This document shows positions 53,702 to 62,742 of a DNA stretch of 64,000 nucleotides, in pieces. Numbering within the stretch: the first letter of the stretch is position 1; each line of letters opens with the position of its first letter. Source of the stretch: Membranihabitans marinus (lineage in GTDB: Bacteria; Bacteroidota; Bacteroidia; Chitinophagales; Saprospiraceae); NCBI RefSeq assembly GCF_019802045.1, contig NZ_JAHVHU010000004.1:1-64000 (forward strand), written 5' to 3'. The translations under genes were made by a program, and so were the position numbers. The notes under the pieces were generated by a model. The model saw nothing but the letters and a program-made list of their open reading frames with translations, made no database searches and had not been told where the DNA came from.

Positions 53702-53825
53702 ATAAACTCGAAGAAGTTGGAACCCGGCATCGGGACCGGAAAAAATTACAGAATTTAGTGCAAACGTTTTAAATTCATGATATTTATTTGAATATTACGC
53801 TTTAAATCAAAATTGCACTATACAT

Positions 53826-54863
53826 ATGAAAAAGGTCATCACTTTTGGTGAGATTATGCTTCGACTGAGCCCTCCGGGGTATTTGCGTTTTTCTCAAGCG
53901 GATTCGTTTGATGTCGTCTATGGCGGCGGCGAATCCAATGTTGCCGTATCTTTAGCGAACTATGGCATCCCTGTGGAGTTTGTCAGCCGGATTCCGGACA
54001 ACGACATTGGGGAATGTGCAGTTGCCGAATTGCGAAAGAAGAACGTAGGTACTCAGTTTATCGAACGAGCGGGCGACCGACTTGGGATTTATTTTCTGGA
54101 AATGGGCGCTGTCTCCCGGGGCAGCAAGGTCGTGTATGACCGGGCGCATTCTGCCATTGCTGAAATAAAACCAGGGACGATCGATTGGGAAGAAGTATTT
54201 GCTGATGCCCAATGGTTTCATTGGACAGGGATCACACCGGCTATATCTCAATCTGCCGCAGATGTCTGCCAGGAGGCCATACAGGCTGCGAACGATCTGG
54301 GGATTACTGTTTCTACCGACCTGAATTACAGAAAGAATTTGTGGACTTACGGTAAAAAAAGCCACGAAGTCATGCCTGATCTTGTCGCAGGATGCGATAT
54401 AATACTGGGAAATGAAGAGGATGCAGAGAAGCACTTCGACATTCATCCGGAAGGCGTGGATGTATCACAGGGTGATACTATTGATGCGGATGCGTACATA
54501 TCCGTCTGCCAGCAATTGATGGAACGCTTTCCCCGGACCAAGAAGGTGATCGTCACTTTGCGGGGTTCATTGAGTGCCTCACACAACACCTGGTCCGGCG
54601 TCCTGTACGACGGAACTAAACTGTACAAAGGACCCGATTTTGACATCACACACATCGTTGACCGAGTAGGTGGTGGTGATAGTTTTATGGGAGGACTCAT
54701 TTATGGTTTGATACATTATGGTGAAGATGTTCAAAGTGCATTGAATTTTGCAGTTTCCGCATCTGCACTGAAACACACTATATTTGGGGATGCCAACCTG
54801 GCTACCGTAGCAGAAGTGGAAAAACTGATGGGCGGTGATGCCAGTGGCCGGGTGAGCCGGTAA
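53826..54863 (+). CDS. kdgK: 2-Keto-3-deoxygluconate kinase (PfkB family)
   Basis: A 345-residue PfkB-fold sugar kinase. The N-terminal GEIMLRLSPPG and VYGGGESNVAVSLAN segments are characteristic of KDG kinases, and the catalytic base Asp285 lies in the GGGDSF anion-hole motif. KDG kinase phosphorylates 2-keto-3-deoxygluconate to KDPG, and the KDPG aldolase gene follows 34 bp downstream, supporting the assignment over other PfkB activities. The source of KDG (uronates such as pectin or alginate breakdown) is not visible in this window. Confidence 0.9.
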   Translation: MKKVITFGEIMLRLSPPGYLRFSQADSFDVVYGGGESNVAVSLANYGIPVEFVSRIPDNDIGECAVAELRKKNVGTQFIERAGDRLGIYFLEMGAVSRGSKVVYDRAHSAIAEIKPGTIDWEEVFADAQWFHWTGITPAISQSAADVCQEAIQAANDLGITVSTDLNYRKNLWTYGKKSHEVMPDLVAGCDIILGNEEDAEKHFDIHPEGVDVSQGDTIDADAYISVCQQLMERFPRTKKVIVTLRGSLSASHNTWSGVLYDGTKLYKGPDFDITHIVDRVGGGDSFMGGLIYGLIHYGEDVQSALNFAVSASALKHTIFGDANLATVAEVEKLMGGDASGRVSR

Positions 54864-54897
54864 TATTATTCAATAATTAAATTCAAAAATAAATTTT

Positions 54898-55563
54898 ATG
54901 GCTACATATGCCCGTACGGAAGTGATACAGACGGTGTTGGATCAACGATTGGTCCCTTTATTTTATCATCCTGACCCTGAACTCGGTAAATCCGTGCTCA
55001 AAGCGTGTTACGAAGGCGGTGCCCGCCTGATGGAATTTACCAATCGGGGTGATTTTGCGCAGGAAGTATTTTCTGAGCTCAGCAAATATGTAGGACAGGA
55101 ACTTCCGGGGATGGTTCTTGGTATTGGGTCTATTAATGACGCACCCACGGCAGCGATGTATTTGCAGTTGGGAGCAAACTTTATTGTCGGGGCTTCTTTC
55201 CGGGAAGATATTGCCCGTGTTTGCAATCGGCGAAAAGTGGCGTACGTGCCCGGTTGTGGTACATTAACGGAGATTGGAACGGCCGAAGAGATGGGGTGTG
55301 AACTCGTGAAATTATTTCCAGGTAGCGTGTATGGTCCGGATTTTGTAAAATCGATCAAAGGCCCGAGTCCCTGGACGCGTATTATGCCTACAGGTGGAGT
55401 TTCTACGGATGAAGAAAACCTTCGATCGTGGTTTGATGCGGGCGTATCAGCCGTGGGTATGGGGTCTAAAATGATCTCTAAAGACATTATCGCAGAAAAA
55501 TCGTGGGATGAACTGACCCAGCGGGTAGAGCGCACATTGAAACTTATAGAAACTATGAAGTAA
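54898..55563 (+). CDS. eda: KDPG / 2-keto-4-hydroxyglutarate aldolase
   Basis: A 221-residue class I aldolase that splits KDPG into pyruvate and glyceraldehyde-3-phosphate. The Schiff-base lysine is Lys138 in CELVKLFPGS, and the phosphate-binding region is IMPTGGVS near residue 165. The family's catalytic Glu is seen in ARLMEFTNRG near residue 46. It lies directly behind kdgK and 3 bp ahead of the bifunctional NnrE/NnrD gene. The set converts KDG to central intermediates. Confidence 0.94.
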   Translation: MATYARTEVIQTVLDQRLVPLFYHPDPELGKSVLKACYEGGARLMEFTNRGDFAQEVFSELSKYVGQELPGMVLGIGSINDAPTAAMYLQLGANFIVGASFREDIARVCNRRKVAYVPGCGTLTEIGTAEEMGCELVKLFPGSVYGPDFVKSIKGPSPWTRIMPTGGVSTDEENLRSWFDAGVSAVGMGSKMISKDIIAEKSWDELTQRVERTLKLIETMK

Positions 55564-55566
55564 ACG

Positions 55567-57084
55567 ATGAAAATACTCAACCAGGAACAAATGCATTGGG
55601 TGGATCAGCAAACGATGATCGATCAGCGTATTAGCTCTACCGAGTTAATGGAGCGTGCGGTGCATGAACTTTACAAATGCATCCGAAGTTTTACCTGGTT
55701 TGATCCGCTCTCGCCCGTGTTTGTATTTGCCGGTTCAGGGAATAATGGTGGTGATGGCATTGGGCTGGCCAGGTTGTTGGCTGAAGAAGGTGTCGAGGTC
55801 CATTTATTTTACTGCGATTATTCCGAACCGAGCGCGGATAATCTGCATATGCGGGAACACCTCCCCCATCGGAAGTATCTGACAGAAAAGTCGATCACGA
55901 ACCCGGCGGATTTTCCAACACTGGATCGGAAAGGGCTGATTATTGATGCATTGTTTGGTTCGGGCTTGAATCGGCCGATCGAAGGAGTCTGGCGGTCGGT
56001 CGTGGAAAGCATCAATACACAGCACACCAATCGTGTGATTAGTATCGATATTCCCTCGGGAATGCATCCCGACAAAATTCTCGAGAATGCCGTGTGCATA
56101 CATGCTGATATTACCCTGACGATCGGGCAACCCAAGTATAGCTTTTTCTTTCCCGAGCTCGGAGATATTATTGGGGATTGGGTAGTGATTGATATTAAGT
56201 TGTCAGAGGCTGCTTTGGAAAAATGTGATACGCACATGTATTATCTGGATGCACCGTTTATCAAAGGGTATGGCGATCTGTCCCGGAAAAGATTTTCACA
56301 TAAAGGAACCTTCGGTCATGCTTTGCTCATCAATGGGTCCTATGGAAAAATGGGCGCTGCGATTTTAGCTGCCCGTTCGTGTCTGCGGAGCGGTGTGGGG
56401 TTGTTGACTTGTCATGTGCCTCGTATTGGTTATCCCATTATGCAGATATCGGTCCCTGAATCGATGGTGTCGGTGGATCAGCATGAGTTTTATTTTCATA
56501 CTAAAATTGATGTGTCCGGTTATGATGCGATAGGAATAGGATCGGGCATTGATCATGGAAATGGTGTTTGTGAAGCTTTGTTGCATGTGATTCAAAATAC
56601 GACAGTCCCCCTGGTCCTAGATGCTGATGCACTTAATATTCTGGCAGAACATGCAGATTGGCTGGGTAAATTACCCCGTAATAGTATCCTGACCCCCCAC
56701 CCTGGTGAGTTCAAGCGATTGTTTGGATCTTGGATCAATGATGCGGAAAAGCTGGACAGACAACGAAATCTATCGCGCCAGTATGGTCTTTTTATTGTGT
56801 TGAAAGGTGCGAATACCTCAATATCTTGCCCGGATGGACAAATCTATTTTAATTCAACGGGAAATCCAGGCATGGCCACAGCCGGGAGTGGTGATACGCT
56901 GACAGGCATCATTACCGGACTTTGTGCGCAGAATATGGGGACCAAGTCAGCCGTTTTAATGGGCGTTTACATCCATGGTCTGGCTGGCGATCTGGCTGTG
57001 AAGGGCCAAAGTCAGCTTTCTATGGTCAGCTCGGACATTACCAATCACCTTGGCGCTGCATTTTACGAGACCTTTCAAACGTAA
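55567..57084 (+). CDS. nnrD: Bifunctional NAD(P)H-hydrate epimerase / dehydratase
   Basis: A 505-residue metabolite-repair enzyme. The N-terminal half (about 1-215) is the NnrE epimerase with GSGNNGGDGIGLARLL near residue 57. The C-terminal half (about 225-500) is the ADP-dependent NnrD dehydratase with HKGTFGHALLINGSYGKMG near 240, LTPHPGEF near 378 and the catalytic-site GMATAGSGDTLTG near 436. Together they restore damaged NAD(P)H hydrates. It follows eda by 3 bp and is probably co-transcribed with the kdgK-eda pair, without an obvious metabolic link. Confidence 0.95.
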   Translation: MKILNQEQMHWVDQQTMIDQRISSTELMERAVHELYKCIRSFTWFDPLSPVFVFAGSGNNGGDGIGLARLLAEEGVEVHLFYCDYSEPSADNLHMREHLPHRKYLTEKSITNPADFPTLDRKGLIIDALFGSGLNRPIEGVWRSVVESINTQHTNRVISIDIPSGMHPDKILENAVCIHADITLTIGQPKYSFFFPELGDIIGDWVVIDIKLSEAALEKCDTHMYYLDAPFIKGYGDLSRKRFSHKGTFGHALLINGSYGKMGAAILAARSCLRSGVGLLTCHVPRIGYPIMQISVPESMVSVDQHEFYFHTKIDVSGYDAIGIGSGIDHGNGVCEALLHVIQNTTVPLVLDADALNILAEHADWLGKLPRNSILTPHPGEFKRLFGSWINDAEKLDRQRNLSRQYGLFIVLKGANTSISCPDGQIYFNSTGNPGMATAGSGDTLTGIITGLCAQNMGTKSAVLMGVYIHGLAGDLAVKGQSQLSMVSSDITNHLGAAFYETFQT

Positions 57085-57365
57085 GTCGGTATTGGTTGAT
57101 TGTTAAAGGTAAATGGTTGATCACTCCTGAAATTTATTTTACAAAAGATCCTACTAGGTCGTCGGGGGGGCATTTGTGCCTATCTACCATATATGTTGTG
57201 CGCTAACTACGGAACTTACCAGTACATAATTTTCCTACACGTAAAGCAGTCTTGTAGCACGCCCTCCCACACGTCTTGATCCATCAACCGCCATGCGTGT
57301 TTCATGGAAGTTGACGACACGCCCTTGGATCCACTACATCATGATCAACCATTCACCATCGATAA

Positions 57366-58445
57366 TTAAATTTTGTTCTTACCAACAGCATTGAGATCTT
57401 CAAAAGCCTGAGTCAGACGAACACGGAAAGCGTCTTCGGCTGCACGCAACCATTTGCGGGGATCGTAGTACTTTTTATTGGGAATGTCGTCGCCGTCCGG
57501 GTTTCCAATTTGTGCCTGCAGATAACCGCGGTTTTTAGCCTCATAAGCGCGTAATCCGTCCCAGAATGCCCATTGTTGATCGGTGTCAATATTCATTTTG
57601 ATGGCGCCGTAGGTGATGGCTTCCCGGATGTCCTTTAGGTCAGAACCACTGCCTCCGTGGAATACAAAATGAATCGGTTGATCTTTGTCCAGATTAAATT
57701 TTTCCTTTACAAAATCCTGTGAGTTCTTCAGAATGATCGGTCGCAATTCCACATTGCCTGGCTTATATACGCCATGAACATTGCCAAAAGCAGCTGCTAC
57801 GGTAAACCGTGGCGATACCTTCATGAGCTCTTCATAGGCGTAAGCGACTTCTTCGGGCTGCGTGTAAAGACGTGCACTGTCAATCTCCGTGTTGTCCACG
57901 CCATCCTCTTCGCCACCGGTGACACCCAGTTCGATCTCAATCGACATATCAATTTTATTCATTCGTTCAAAGTACGCCTTTGAAGTGCCGATATTTTCTT
58001 CCAGTTCTTCTTCGGACAGATCCAGCATATGCGAACTAAACAAAGGCTGTCCTTTCTCGGCATAGTACTTTTCTCCGATGTCGAGCAGGCCATCCACCCA
58101 GGGAAGTAAGTTCTTGGCACAATGATCCGTATGCAAGACCACGGGTACATCGTATTGTTTTGCAAGCAGGTGAACGTGTGTAGCTCCCGCCACGGCACCA
58201 TAAATACTGGCTTTCTGTTGACTGTTGTCCAGCCCTTTACCAGCGTAGAAAGAAGCTCCACCGTTGGAAAGTTGAATAATAACGGGTGACTCCAGGTCAC
58301 GGGCTGTTTCCATTACGGCATTGATCGAATTGGTCCCGATGACATTGACGGCAGGCAACGCATAATCATGCTTGCTGGCGTGGTTGTAAAGTTCTGTAAG
58401 TTCCGCTCCGTACAATACCCCTGACCTGAAATTTTTGTTTGACAT
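57366..58445 (-). CDS. fbaA: Class II fructose-bisphosphate aldolase
   Basis: A zinc-dependent glycolytic and gluconeogenic aldolase. At 359 residues it belongs to the E. coli FbaA type (class IIA). The conserved LHTDHCAKNLL block with catalytic and zinc ligands lies near residues 104-114, the ELGVTGGEEDGVD motif near 172-184, and FHGGSGS near 263-270. The terminal RKWLRAAED region is complete. It starts 68 bp after trxB's own stop on the same strand, so the two genes may share a transcript. Confidence 0.97.
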   Translation of the reverse strand: MSNKNFRSGVLYGAELTELYNHASKHDYALPAVNVIGTNSINAVMETARDLESPVIIQLSNGGASFYAGKGLDNSQQKASIYGAVAGATHVHLLAKQYDVPVVLHTDHCAKNLLPWVDGLLDIGEKYYAEKGQPLFSSHMLDLSEEELEENIGTSKAYFERMNKIDMSIEIELGVTGGEEDGVDNTEIDSARLYTQPEEVAYAYEELMKVSPRFTVAAAFGNVHGVYKPGNVELRPIILKNSQDFVKEKFNLDKDQPIHFVFHGGSGSDLKDIREAITYGAIKMNIDTDQQWAFWDGLRAYEAKNRGYLQAQIGNPDGDDIPNKKYYDPRKWLRAAEDAFRVRLTQAFEDLNAVGKNKI

Positions 58446-58470
58446 ATGTTAAGTTATAAATTAGGTGAAT

Positions 58471-59403
58471 TTAAATGATTCCTTTTTCAACCAAATAAGC
58501 TTCGGCATCCAAAGCTGCCATGCATCCGGTGCCGGCGGCAGTTACCGCTTGCCGATACTTTCTGTCTTGTGCATCCCCGCTGGCGAATACGCCTGGTATA
58601 TTCGTTTCTGTGGTTTTTCCTTTGGTTACAATATAACCGGTTTCATCCATGGTCAGAATATTGTGAAATATTTCTGTATTGGGTGAATGCCCGATGGCAA
58701 CGAAAAATCCGGTGATGTCGAGGTCTGTAACCTCTTTGGTTTGATTATTCTGGACTCTGACGCCGGTCACCTCTCCATTTCCCAATATCTCCCTGGCTTC
58801 GGTGTTCCAGTGTATTTTTATGTTTTCCGTTCTCATCACCCGGTCCTGCATGATCTTGGAAGCACGCATTTCATCTCTACGGACCAATAAGTGAACTTCC
58901 GGCGAAAGTTTTGAGAGGTAGGTGGCTTCCTCCGCTGCGGTATCTCCACCACCGACCACGGCTACTTTTTGTCCTTTGAAAAAGAAACCGTCACACACTG
59001 CACATGCAGAAACCCCTTTGTTCATAAAAGCTTTCTCGGAAGGGAGTCCCAACCATTTGGCGCTGGCCCCGGTAGCTATTACGACGGTGTGCGCCTGAAC
59101 CTTTTCGCCGTTGTCCAAGGTGAGCGTATGTACATCCTGGCTGAAGTCTACTTCAGTTACCACGTTGTAAAAAATTTTCGTCCCGAAGCGCTCTGCTTGC
59201 TTACGGAAATCTTCCATCATCACCGGACCTTGAACGCCGTCGGGATAGCCGGGGTAGTTCTCTACATCGGTAGTTATCATCAATTGTCCGCCCGGTTCTG
59301 AGCCTACGTACATCACAGGGTCAAGATTAGCTCGTGCTGCATAAATGGCAGCCGTATAACCAGCCGGCCCTGATCCTATTATGATACATTTCTGTATATC
59401 CAT
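58471..59403 (-). CDS. trxB: Thioredoxin reductase
   Basis: A 310-residue NADPH-dependent flavoprotein. The FAD motif GSGPAG is at residues 10-15, the redox-active pair is Cys134/Cys137 in ACAVC, the NADPH motif GGGDTA is near residue 155 and the second FAD motif GVFASGDAQDRKYRQAVTAAGTG is near 275. Length and motifs are complete. It reduces thioredoxins such as the one at 36 kb. Likely promoter box TATTTTTG on the minus strand at 59433-59426. fbaA lies downstream on the same strand. Confidence 0.97.
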   Translation of the reverse strand: MDIQKCIIIGSGPAGYTAAIYAARANLDPVMYVGSEPGGQLMITTDVENYPGYPDGVQGPVMMEDFRKQAERFGTKIFYNVVTEVDFSQDVHTLTLDNGEKVQAHTVVIATGASAKWLGLPSEKAFMNKGVSACAVCDGFFFKGQKVAVVGGGDTAAEEATYLSKLSPEVHLLVRRDEMRASKIMQDRVMRTENIKIHWNTEAREILGNGEVTGVRVQNNQTKEVTDLDITGFFVAIGHSPNTEIFHNILTMDETGYIVTKGKTTETNIPGVFASGDAQDRKYRQAVTAAGTGCMAALDAEAYLVEKGII

Positions 59404-59425
59404 ACTTTCAAAAAATTTAAGGTTG

Positions 59426-59433
59426 CAAAAATA
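59426..59433 (-). promoter_or_regulatory. -7 box upstream of trxB
   Basis: TATTTTTG on the minus strand, 22 bases before the ATG. A clear TTG at the usual distance is not present, so only the -7 half is supported. Confidence 0.4.
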
Positions 59434-59538
59434 AGATAAATCGGCAGAATATCAGAGTTCGTCGAATAATTCCAAAAATTCACACCAGAAATTGAATCTA
59501 TTATTATATTCATTGTTGATCTCACAAAAACAGCATCA

Positions 59539-61059
59539 ATGGAAGTACTCCATGAACTTAACGGTATAACATATATTCTCGCGGTTGGTTTTATGGGATT
59601 GTGGTTTTTATTTTCTTCCCGTCAAACCTGGAATGTTATTATGGGCGTGGGCTTTTTTATTTGTCTGTTCGCTAATTTTGCAATAACGATGGGGGCTTCG
59701 CTGGGACCGGTAAAGTACTTTGTCTTCTCCAAGAATCTTTTACTTATTGCCTTTTTCAGTTTCATTTTTCGATGGCTACGTAGCAATAAAATTGGATTAG
59801 TGCTTGCTATTGTTGCAAGTATAGCACTTAGTATGTTGTTGTTCAAAATGAAGATAGAAAACCGTGTGGTTCCCAGCAATCTACAGCATCCCATAGAACT
59901 TGGTGAATTGCTGATCAAAACTTCGCCTGACCATATTGATATGATCAGAGTAGAGCTAAGCGCCTATTCCGCACGGATCGAAAAAGCATTTTATCCGGAA
60001 ATGGAAGGAACTGCACTTGATAAATTTTATGTTATCGATATACCTGATGATCAATCGGATAAAAAAAGAGAACTGCTGGCTGTCCTTCACCGTCATCAAC
60101 TTATTACATACGGTGAATACAATGATGTAGTTCAGATTCAGCCCAGACCAGGTCTTGTGGTTGATGAAATTCCCACTTCGATTTTCGTGAATGATCCCTT
60201 GTCCTCCGGTCAGTGGGCCTTTGAAAAGTTGAATTTTAACCGCTGGTATAAACTATTGATGGATCATCGGGATCAAGTAAAACAAACGGTGCAAGTTGCT
60301 GTACTGGATACGGGAATCGACGGTTCTCATGAAGATTTAAACCGGATGGTTGACCCGGTCTATCAGGATATGAAAGACCCCGTGGGGCATGGAACCCATT
60401 GTGCGGGAATTATAGCGGCAGAAACCAATAACCAGAAAGGTATTTCTTCGATGGCTTTTTATAATGACATCATTCGGATTATGCCTGTGAAGGTCCTGAA
60501 TCGGATGGGATTTGGCACCCAGGTACAGATTATTAGAGGCATGATCCGAGCCGTTGATCAAGGCGCCGGTGTGCTTTCGATGTCACTGGGCGGAATCAGT
60601 GATGAACCGAAGCAAAAAGCCTATCTGACCGCTGTTCAATACGCGAACGATCACAACGTCGTGGTAGTGACCAGTGCCGGAAACAGCAGTCGAAGTGCTC
60701 AGGATTTCTCTCCGGCTAACGTACCCGGGGTTATCTGTGTCACAGCATTGGATGATAAGAACCGGCTCGCTTATTTTTCAAATTACCTGGTGGATATAGA
60801 ATGGGGCATTGCTGCACCCGGAGCTGATATACTCAGTACCTTTCCCGGCGATCAGTATAAGTCGATGTCGGGGACGTCCATGGCCGCCCCCTTCGTCAGC
60901 AGCGTAGTGGGCGTGATCAAGGCATTCGCTCCTGCTCTCACTTCCTCTGAAATTTATAAATTATTGCATGAGACCAGTCAGCCCACCTTGGACGTTGCTA
61001 AGTCAGGTGGACTGGTTCAACCTGCTGCGGCACTCAAGGCAGTATTGACATCATTTTAA
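59539..61059 (+). CDS. Membrane-anchored subtilisin-like serine protease (S8)
   Basis: A 506-residue protein with an unusual layout. Residues 1-105 contain four hydrophobic segments (about 10-27, 33-53, 60-78, 83-102) instead of a signal peptide. Residues about 115-205 resemble a propeptide-like inhibitor region, and the peptidase S8 domain fills the rest. The catalytic triad is Asp257 (LDTGID), His284 (GHGTHC) and Ser447 (GTSMAAP), with the oxyanion Asn382 (SAGNSS). All active-site residues are intact. If the four helices are real, the protease domain and N-terminus lie on the same side of the membrane. It is monocistronic. Confidence 0.92.
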   Translation: MEVLHELNGITYILAVGFMGLWFLFSSRQTWNVIMGVGFFICLFANFAITMGASLGPVKYFVFSKNLLLIAFFSFIFRWLRSNKIGLVLAIVASIALSMLLFKMKIENRVVPSNLQHPIELGELLIKTSPDHIDMIRVELSAYSARIEKAFYPEMEGTALDKFYVIDIPDDQSDKKRELLAVLHRHQLITYGEYNDVVQIQPRPGLVVDEIPTSIFVNDPLSSGQWAFEKLNFNRWYKLLMDHRDQVKQTVQVAVLDTGIDGSHEDLNRMVDPVYQDMKDPVGHGTHCAGIIAAETNNQKGISSMAFYNDIIRIMPVKVLNRMGFGTQVQIIRGMIRAVDQGAGVLSMSLGGISDEPKQKAYLTAVQYANDHNVVVVTSAGNSSRSAQDFSPANVPGVICVTALDDKNRLAYFSNYLVDIEWGIAAPGADILSTFPGDQYKSMSGTSMAAPFVSSVVGVIKAFAPALTSSEIYKLLHETSQPTLDVAKSGGLVQPAAALKAVLTSF

Positions 61060-61270
61060 AACTTACAAATCAATCCAGAAGACTTGGGTTACCATAGACT
61101 ATAACGTATCCTGGTCTGGTAACAGGCACACTTGTTAAAGCGATGAAAATAACTGCATATTACGTTATTTAATACCACTCAAGTTTACGATTCTTTTTCC
61201 TGAACCCCAAATGTAAGGTAAATCAATTTCAGTATGCTTCTTTCAGATACACCTCTGGAAGAAGGAACCA

Positions 61271-61864
61271 TTACTCTGAATTGTCTCGACTTTGATTTCT
61301 GATCCATTCCGATTCTATAATATCTTTCAGAAATTCTATATTATCTGCTTTATCGTCATAGATCATGTTGACTTGAATTATAGCTTTTGAATAAAATGGC
61401 AGCCGTTCCTTGAGTTTCTTCTCCACATAGGTTCGTATCTCATCAGCGGTCTTATCTTTGATAAGCGGGCGATCTTGCTTCTTTTGTTCCAACCGGGCAC
61501 TCAGTCGCTTTGCTGAGGGATTAATAAAAATGGTGGTACCGGCCTGATTCATCACTTCCATATTGTCAAAGTGACAGGGGGCACCTCCTCCCGTACTAAT
61601 CAACACCGGTTTTTCTGGAATCTGATATTGATCAATAATATCATGCAAGACTTGTCGCTCTATTGCCCGAAAGGCCTCCTCCCCTTTCCGGGTGAATATC
61701 TCATTAATTGACATACCGGCTGATTGCTCGATCAGGTCATCCATTTCTACGGTGATCACATCCATCCGTTCGCTTACTCCATGACTCAGCAGGCTTTTAC
61801 CCGATCCCATAAAGCCGATGAGGAAGAATATATTTGAGGTTGAGGTTAAGGTTGAGGGGGGCAT
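61271..61864 (-). CDS. aroK: Shikimate kinase
   Basis: A 197-residue P-loop kinase of the aromatic amino-acid pathway. The Walker A loop GFMGSGKS is at residues 17-24. MDDLIEQ (near 41), the REEGEEAFR-type motif seen as TRKGEEAFRAIE (near 58), and GGGAPC (near 92) are present. The first ten residues (Pro, Ser, Thr, Leu rich) come from a hexanucleotide repeat and have no counterpart in typical family members, which begin close to IFLIGFMGSGKS. The real start may thus be downstream or the N-terminus has been extended by the repeat. Confidence 0.93.
   Translation of the reverse strand: MPPSTLTSTSNIFFLIGFMGSGKSLLSHGVSERMDVITVEMDDLIEQSAGMSINEIFTRKGEEAFRAIERQVLHDIIDQYQIPEKPVLISTGGGAPCHFDNMEVMNQAGTTIFINPSAKRLSARLEQKKQDRPLIKDKTADEIRTYVEKKLKERLPFYSKAIIQVNMIYDDKADNIEFLKDIIESEWIRNQSRDNSE
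61832..61861 (-). repeat. Hexanucleotide repeat at the 5' end of aroK
   Basis: On the coding strand successive units CTCAAC, CTTAAC, CTCAAC and CTCAAA follow the ATG and a C run, encoding PPSTLTSTS. The tract is short (about four units) and slightly degenerate. Changes in unit number would add or remove two residues without shifting the frame. Confidence 0.75.
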
Positions 61865-61955
61865 AATTCAGATAATGATTTTAATTTATTTGTCGACAGA
61901 AAATCTTTGCTAAACATACAAAATGTTAGGATATTTGCAAGCAAAATACACCACC

Positions 61956-62411
61956 ATGCGGTTATTCATTTCATTACTTGTTATCTCATTGTTCCTGTTA
62001 TCATGTAATGAGGACAATTCCTCCGAAAAAACGGATGATACAATCTCATCCATCGTGAACATACCCGTAGGCGCTGATCAAATCATTGACACTAGTGTGG
62101 CTGCGCGGTTAACCTTTGAAAACGCTTTGGTCGATTGGGATACGATACGCAGCGGCGAATCATTTACTCACGTATTTGAATATACCAATACAGGAAAACG
62201 CCCGGCCATTATCTCCGATGTGAAAACATCCTGCGGTTGTACCGCTCCGACCTATACCAAGGATCCCATACCTCCGGGTGGGAAAGGCCGCATCGAAGTG
62301 AGCTTCAACTCAAGCGGACGCCACGGGTACCAAAAAAAATCAATAAATGTGATCGGAAATACCTACCCTCCAAGAACCTTATTATATTTGCAGGGTTTTG
62401 TTAGTAACTAA
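61956..62411 (+). CDS. DUF1573 lipoprotein
   Basis: About 151 residues. The start at 61956 gives a compact lipoprotein signal (MRLFISLLVISLFLLSC, lipobox LLSC); an ATG at 61923 is also open. The DUF1573 domain, an immunoglobulin-like strand domain common in Bacteroidota, begins with FTHVFEYTNTGKRPAIISDVKTSCGCTAP near residue 70. The SCGCT motif and IPPGGKGRIEVSF are diagnostic. Role unknown. yajC follows 16 bp downstream. Confidence 0.88.
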   Translation: MRLFISLLVISLFLLSCNEDNSSEKTDDTISSIVNIPVGADQIIDTSVAARLTFENALVDWDTIRSGESFTHVFEYTNTGKRPAIISDVKTSCGCTAPTYTKDPIPPGGKGRIEVSFNSSGRHGYQKKSINVIGNTYPPRTLLYLQGFVSN

Positions 62412-62427
62412 TTAAAAAACATACAAT

Positions 62428-62742
62428 ATGATCATTCTTCAAACTGATTCAAACCCGTTTATATCTATGCTCCCGCTACTGGGTATGGTCGTCGTATTTT
62501 ACTTCTTATTCATGCGACCCCAACAAAAAAAGGCAAAGGCACAGCGGGAATTCAACACGAAGTTGGATAAGGGCAGTGTGGTTGTCACCGGTTCAGGTAT
62601 TATTGGACGGATCAGTAAAATAGAAGATGAAGTCGTCACCCTTCAGCTCGCTGATAAAACCTTTATTAAAGTCCTTCGGAGCTCTGTTTCAAAAGAAATG
62701 ACAGAAGTACTTGAAAAATCTGAGCACGGATTGAGTTTGTAA
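62428..62742 (+). CDS. yajC: Preprotein translocase subunit YajC
   Basis: A 104-residue single-pass inner-membrane protein that associates with SecDF. The transmembrane helix is at about residues 14-30, ending in the family signature FYFLFMRPQQKKAKA, followed by the small cytoplasmic domain (VVTGSGIIGRISKIEDEVVTLQLADKTFIKVLRSSV). Length is typical. The pairing with an upstream DUF1573 gene is common in Bacteroidota. Confidence 0.95.
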   Translation: MIILQTDSNPFISMLPLLGMVVVFYFLFMRPQQKKAKAQREFNTKLDKGSVVVTGSGIIGRISKIEDEVVTLQLADKTFIKVLRSSVSKEMTEVLEKSEHGLSL

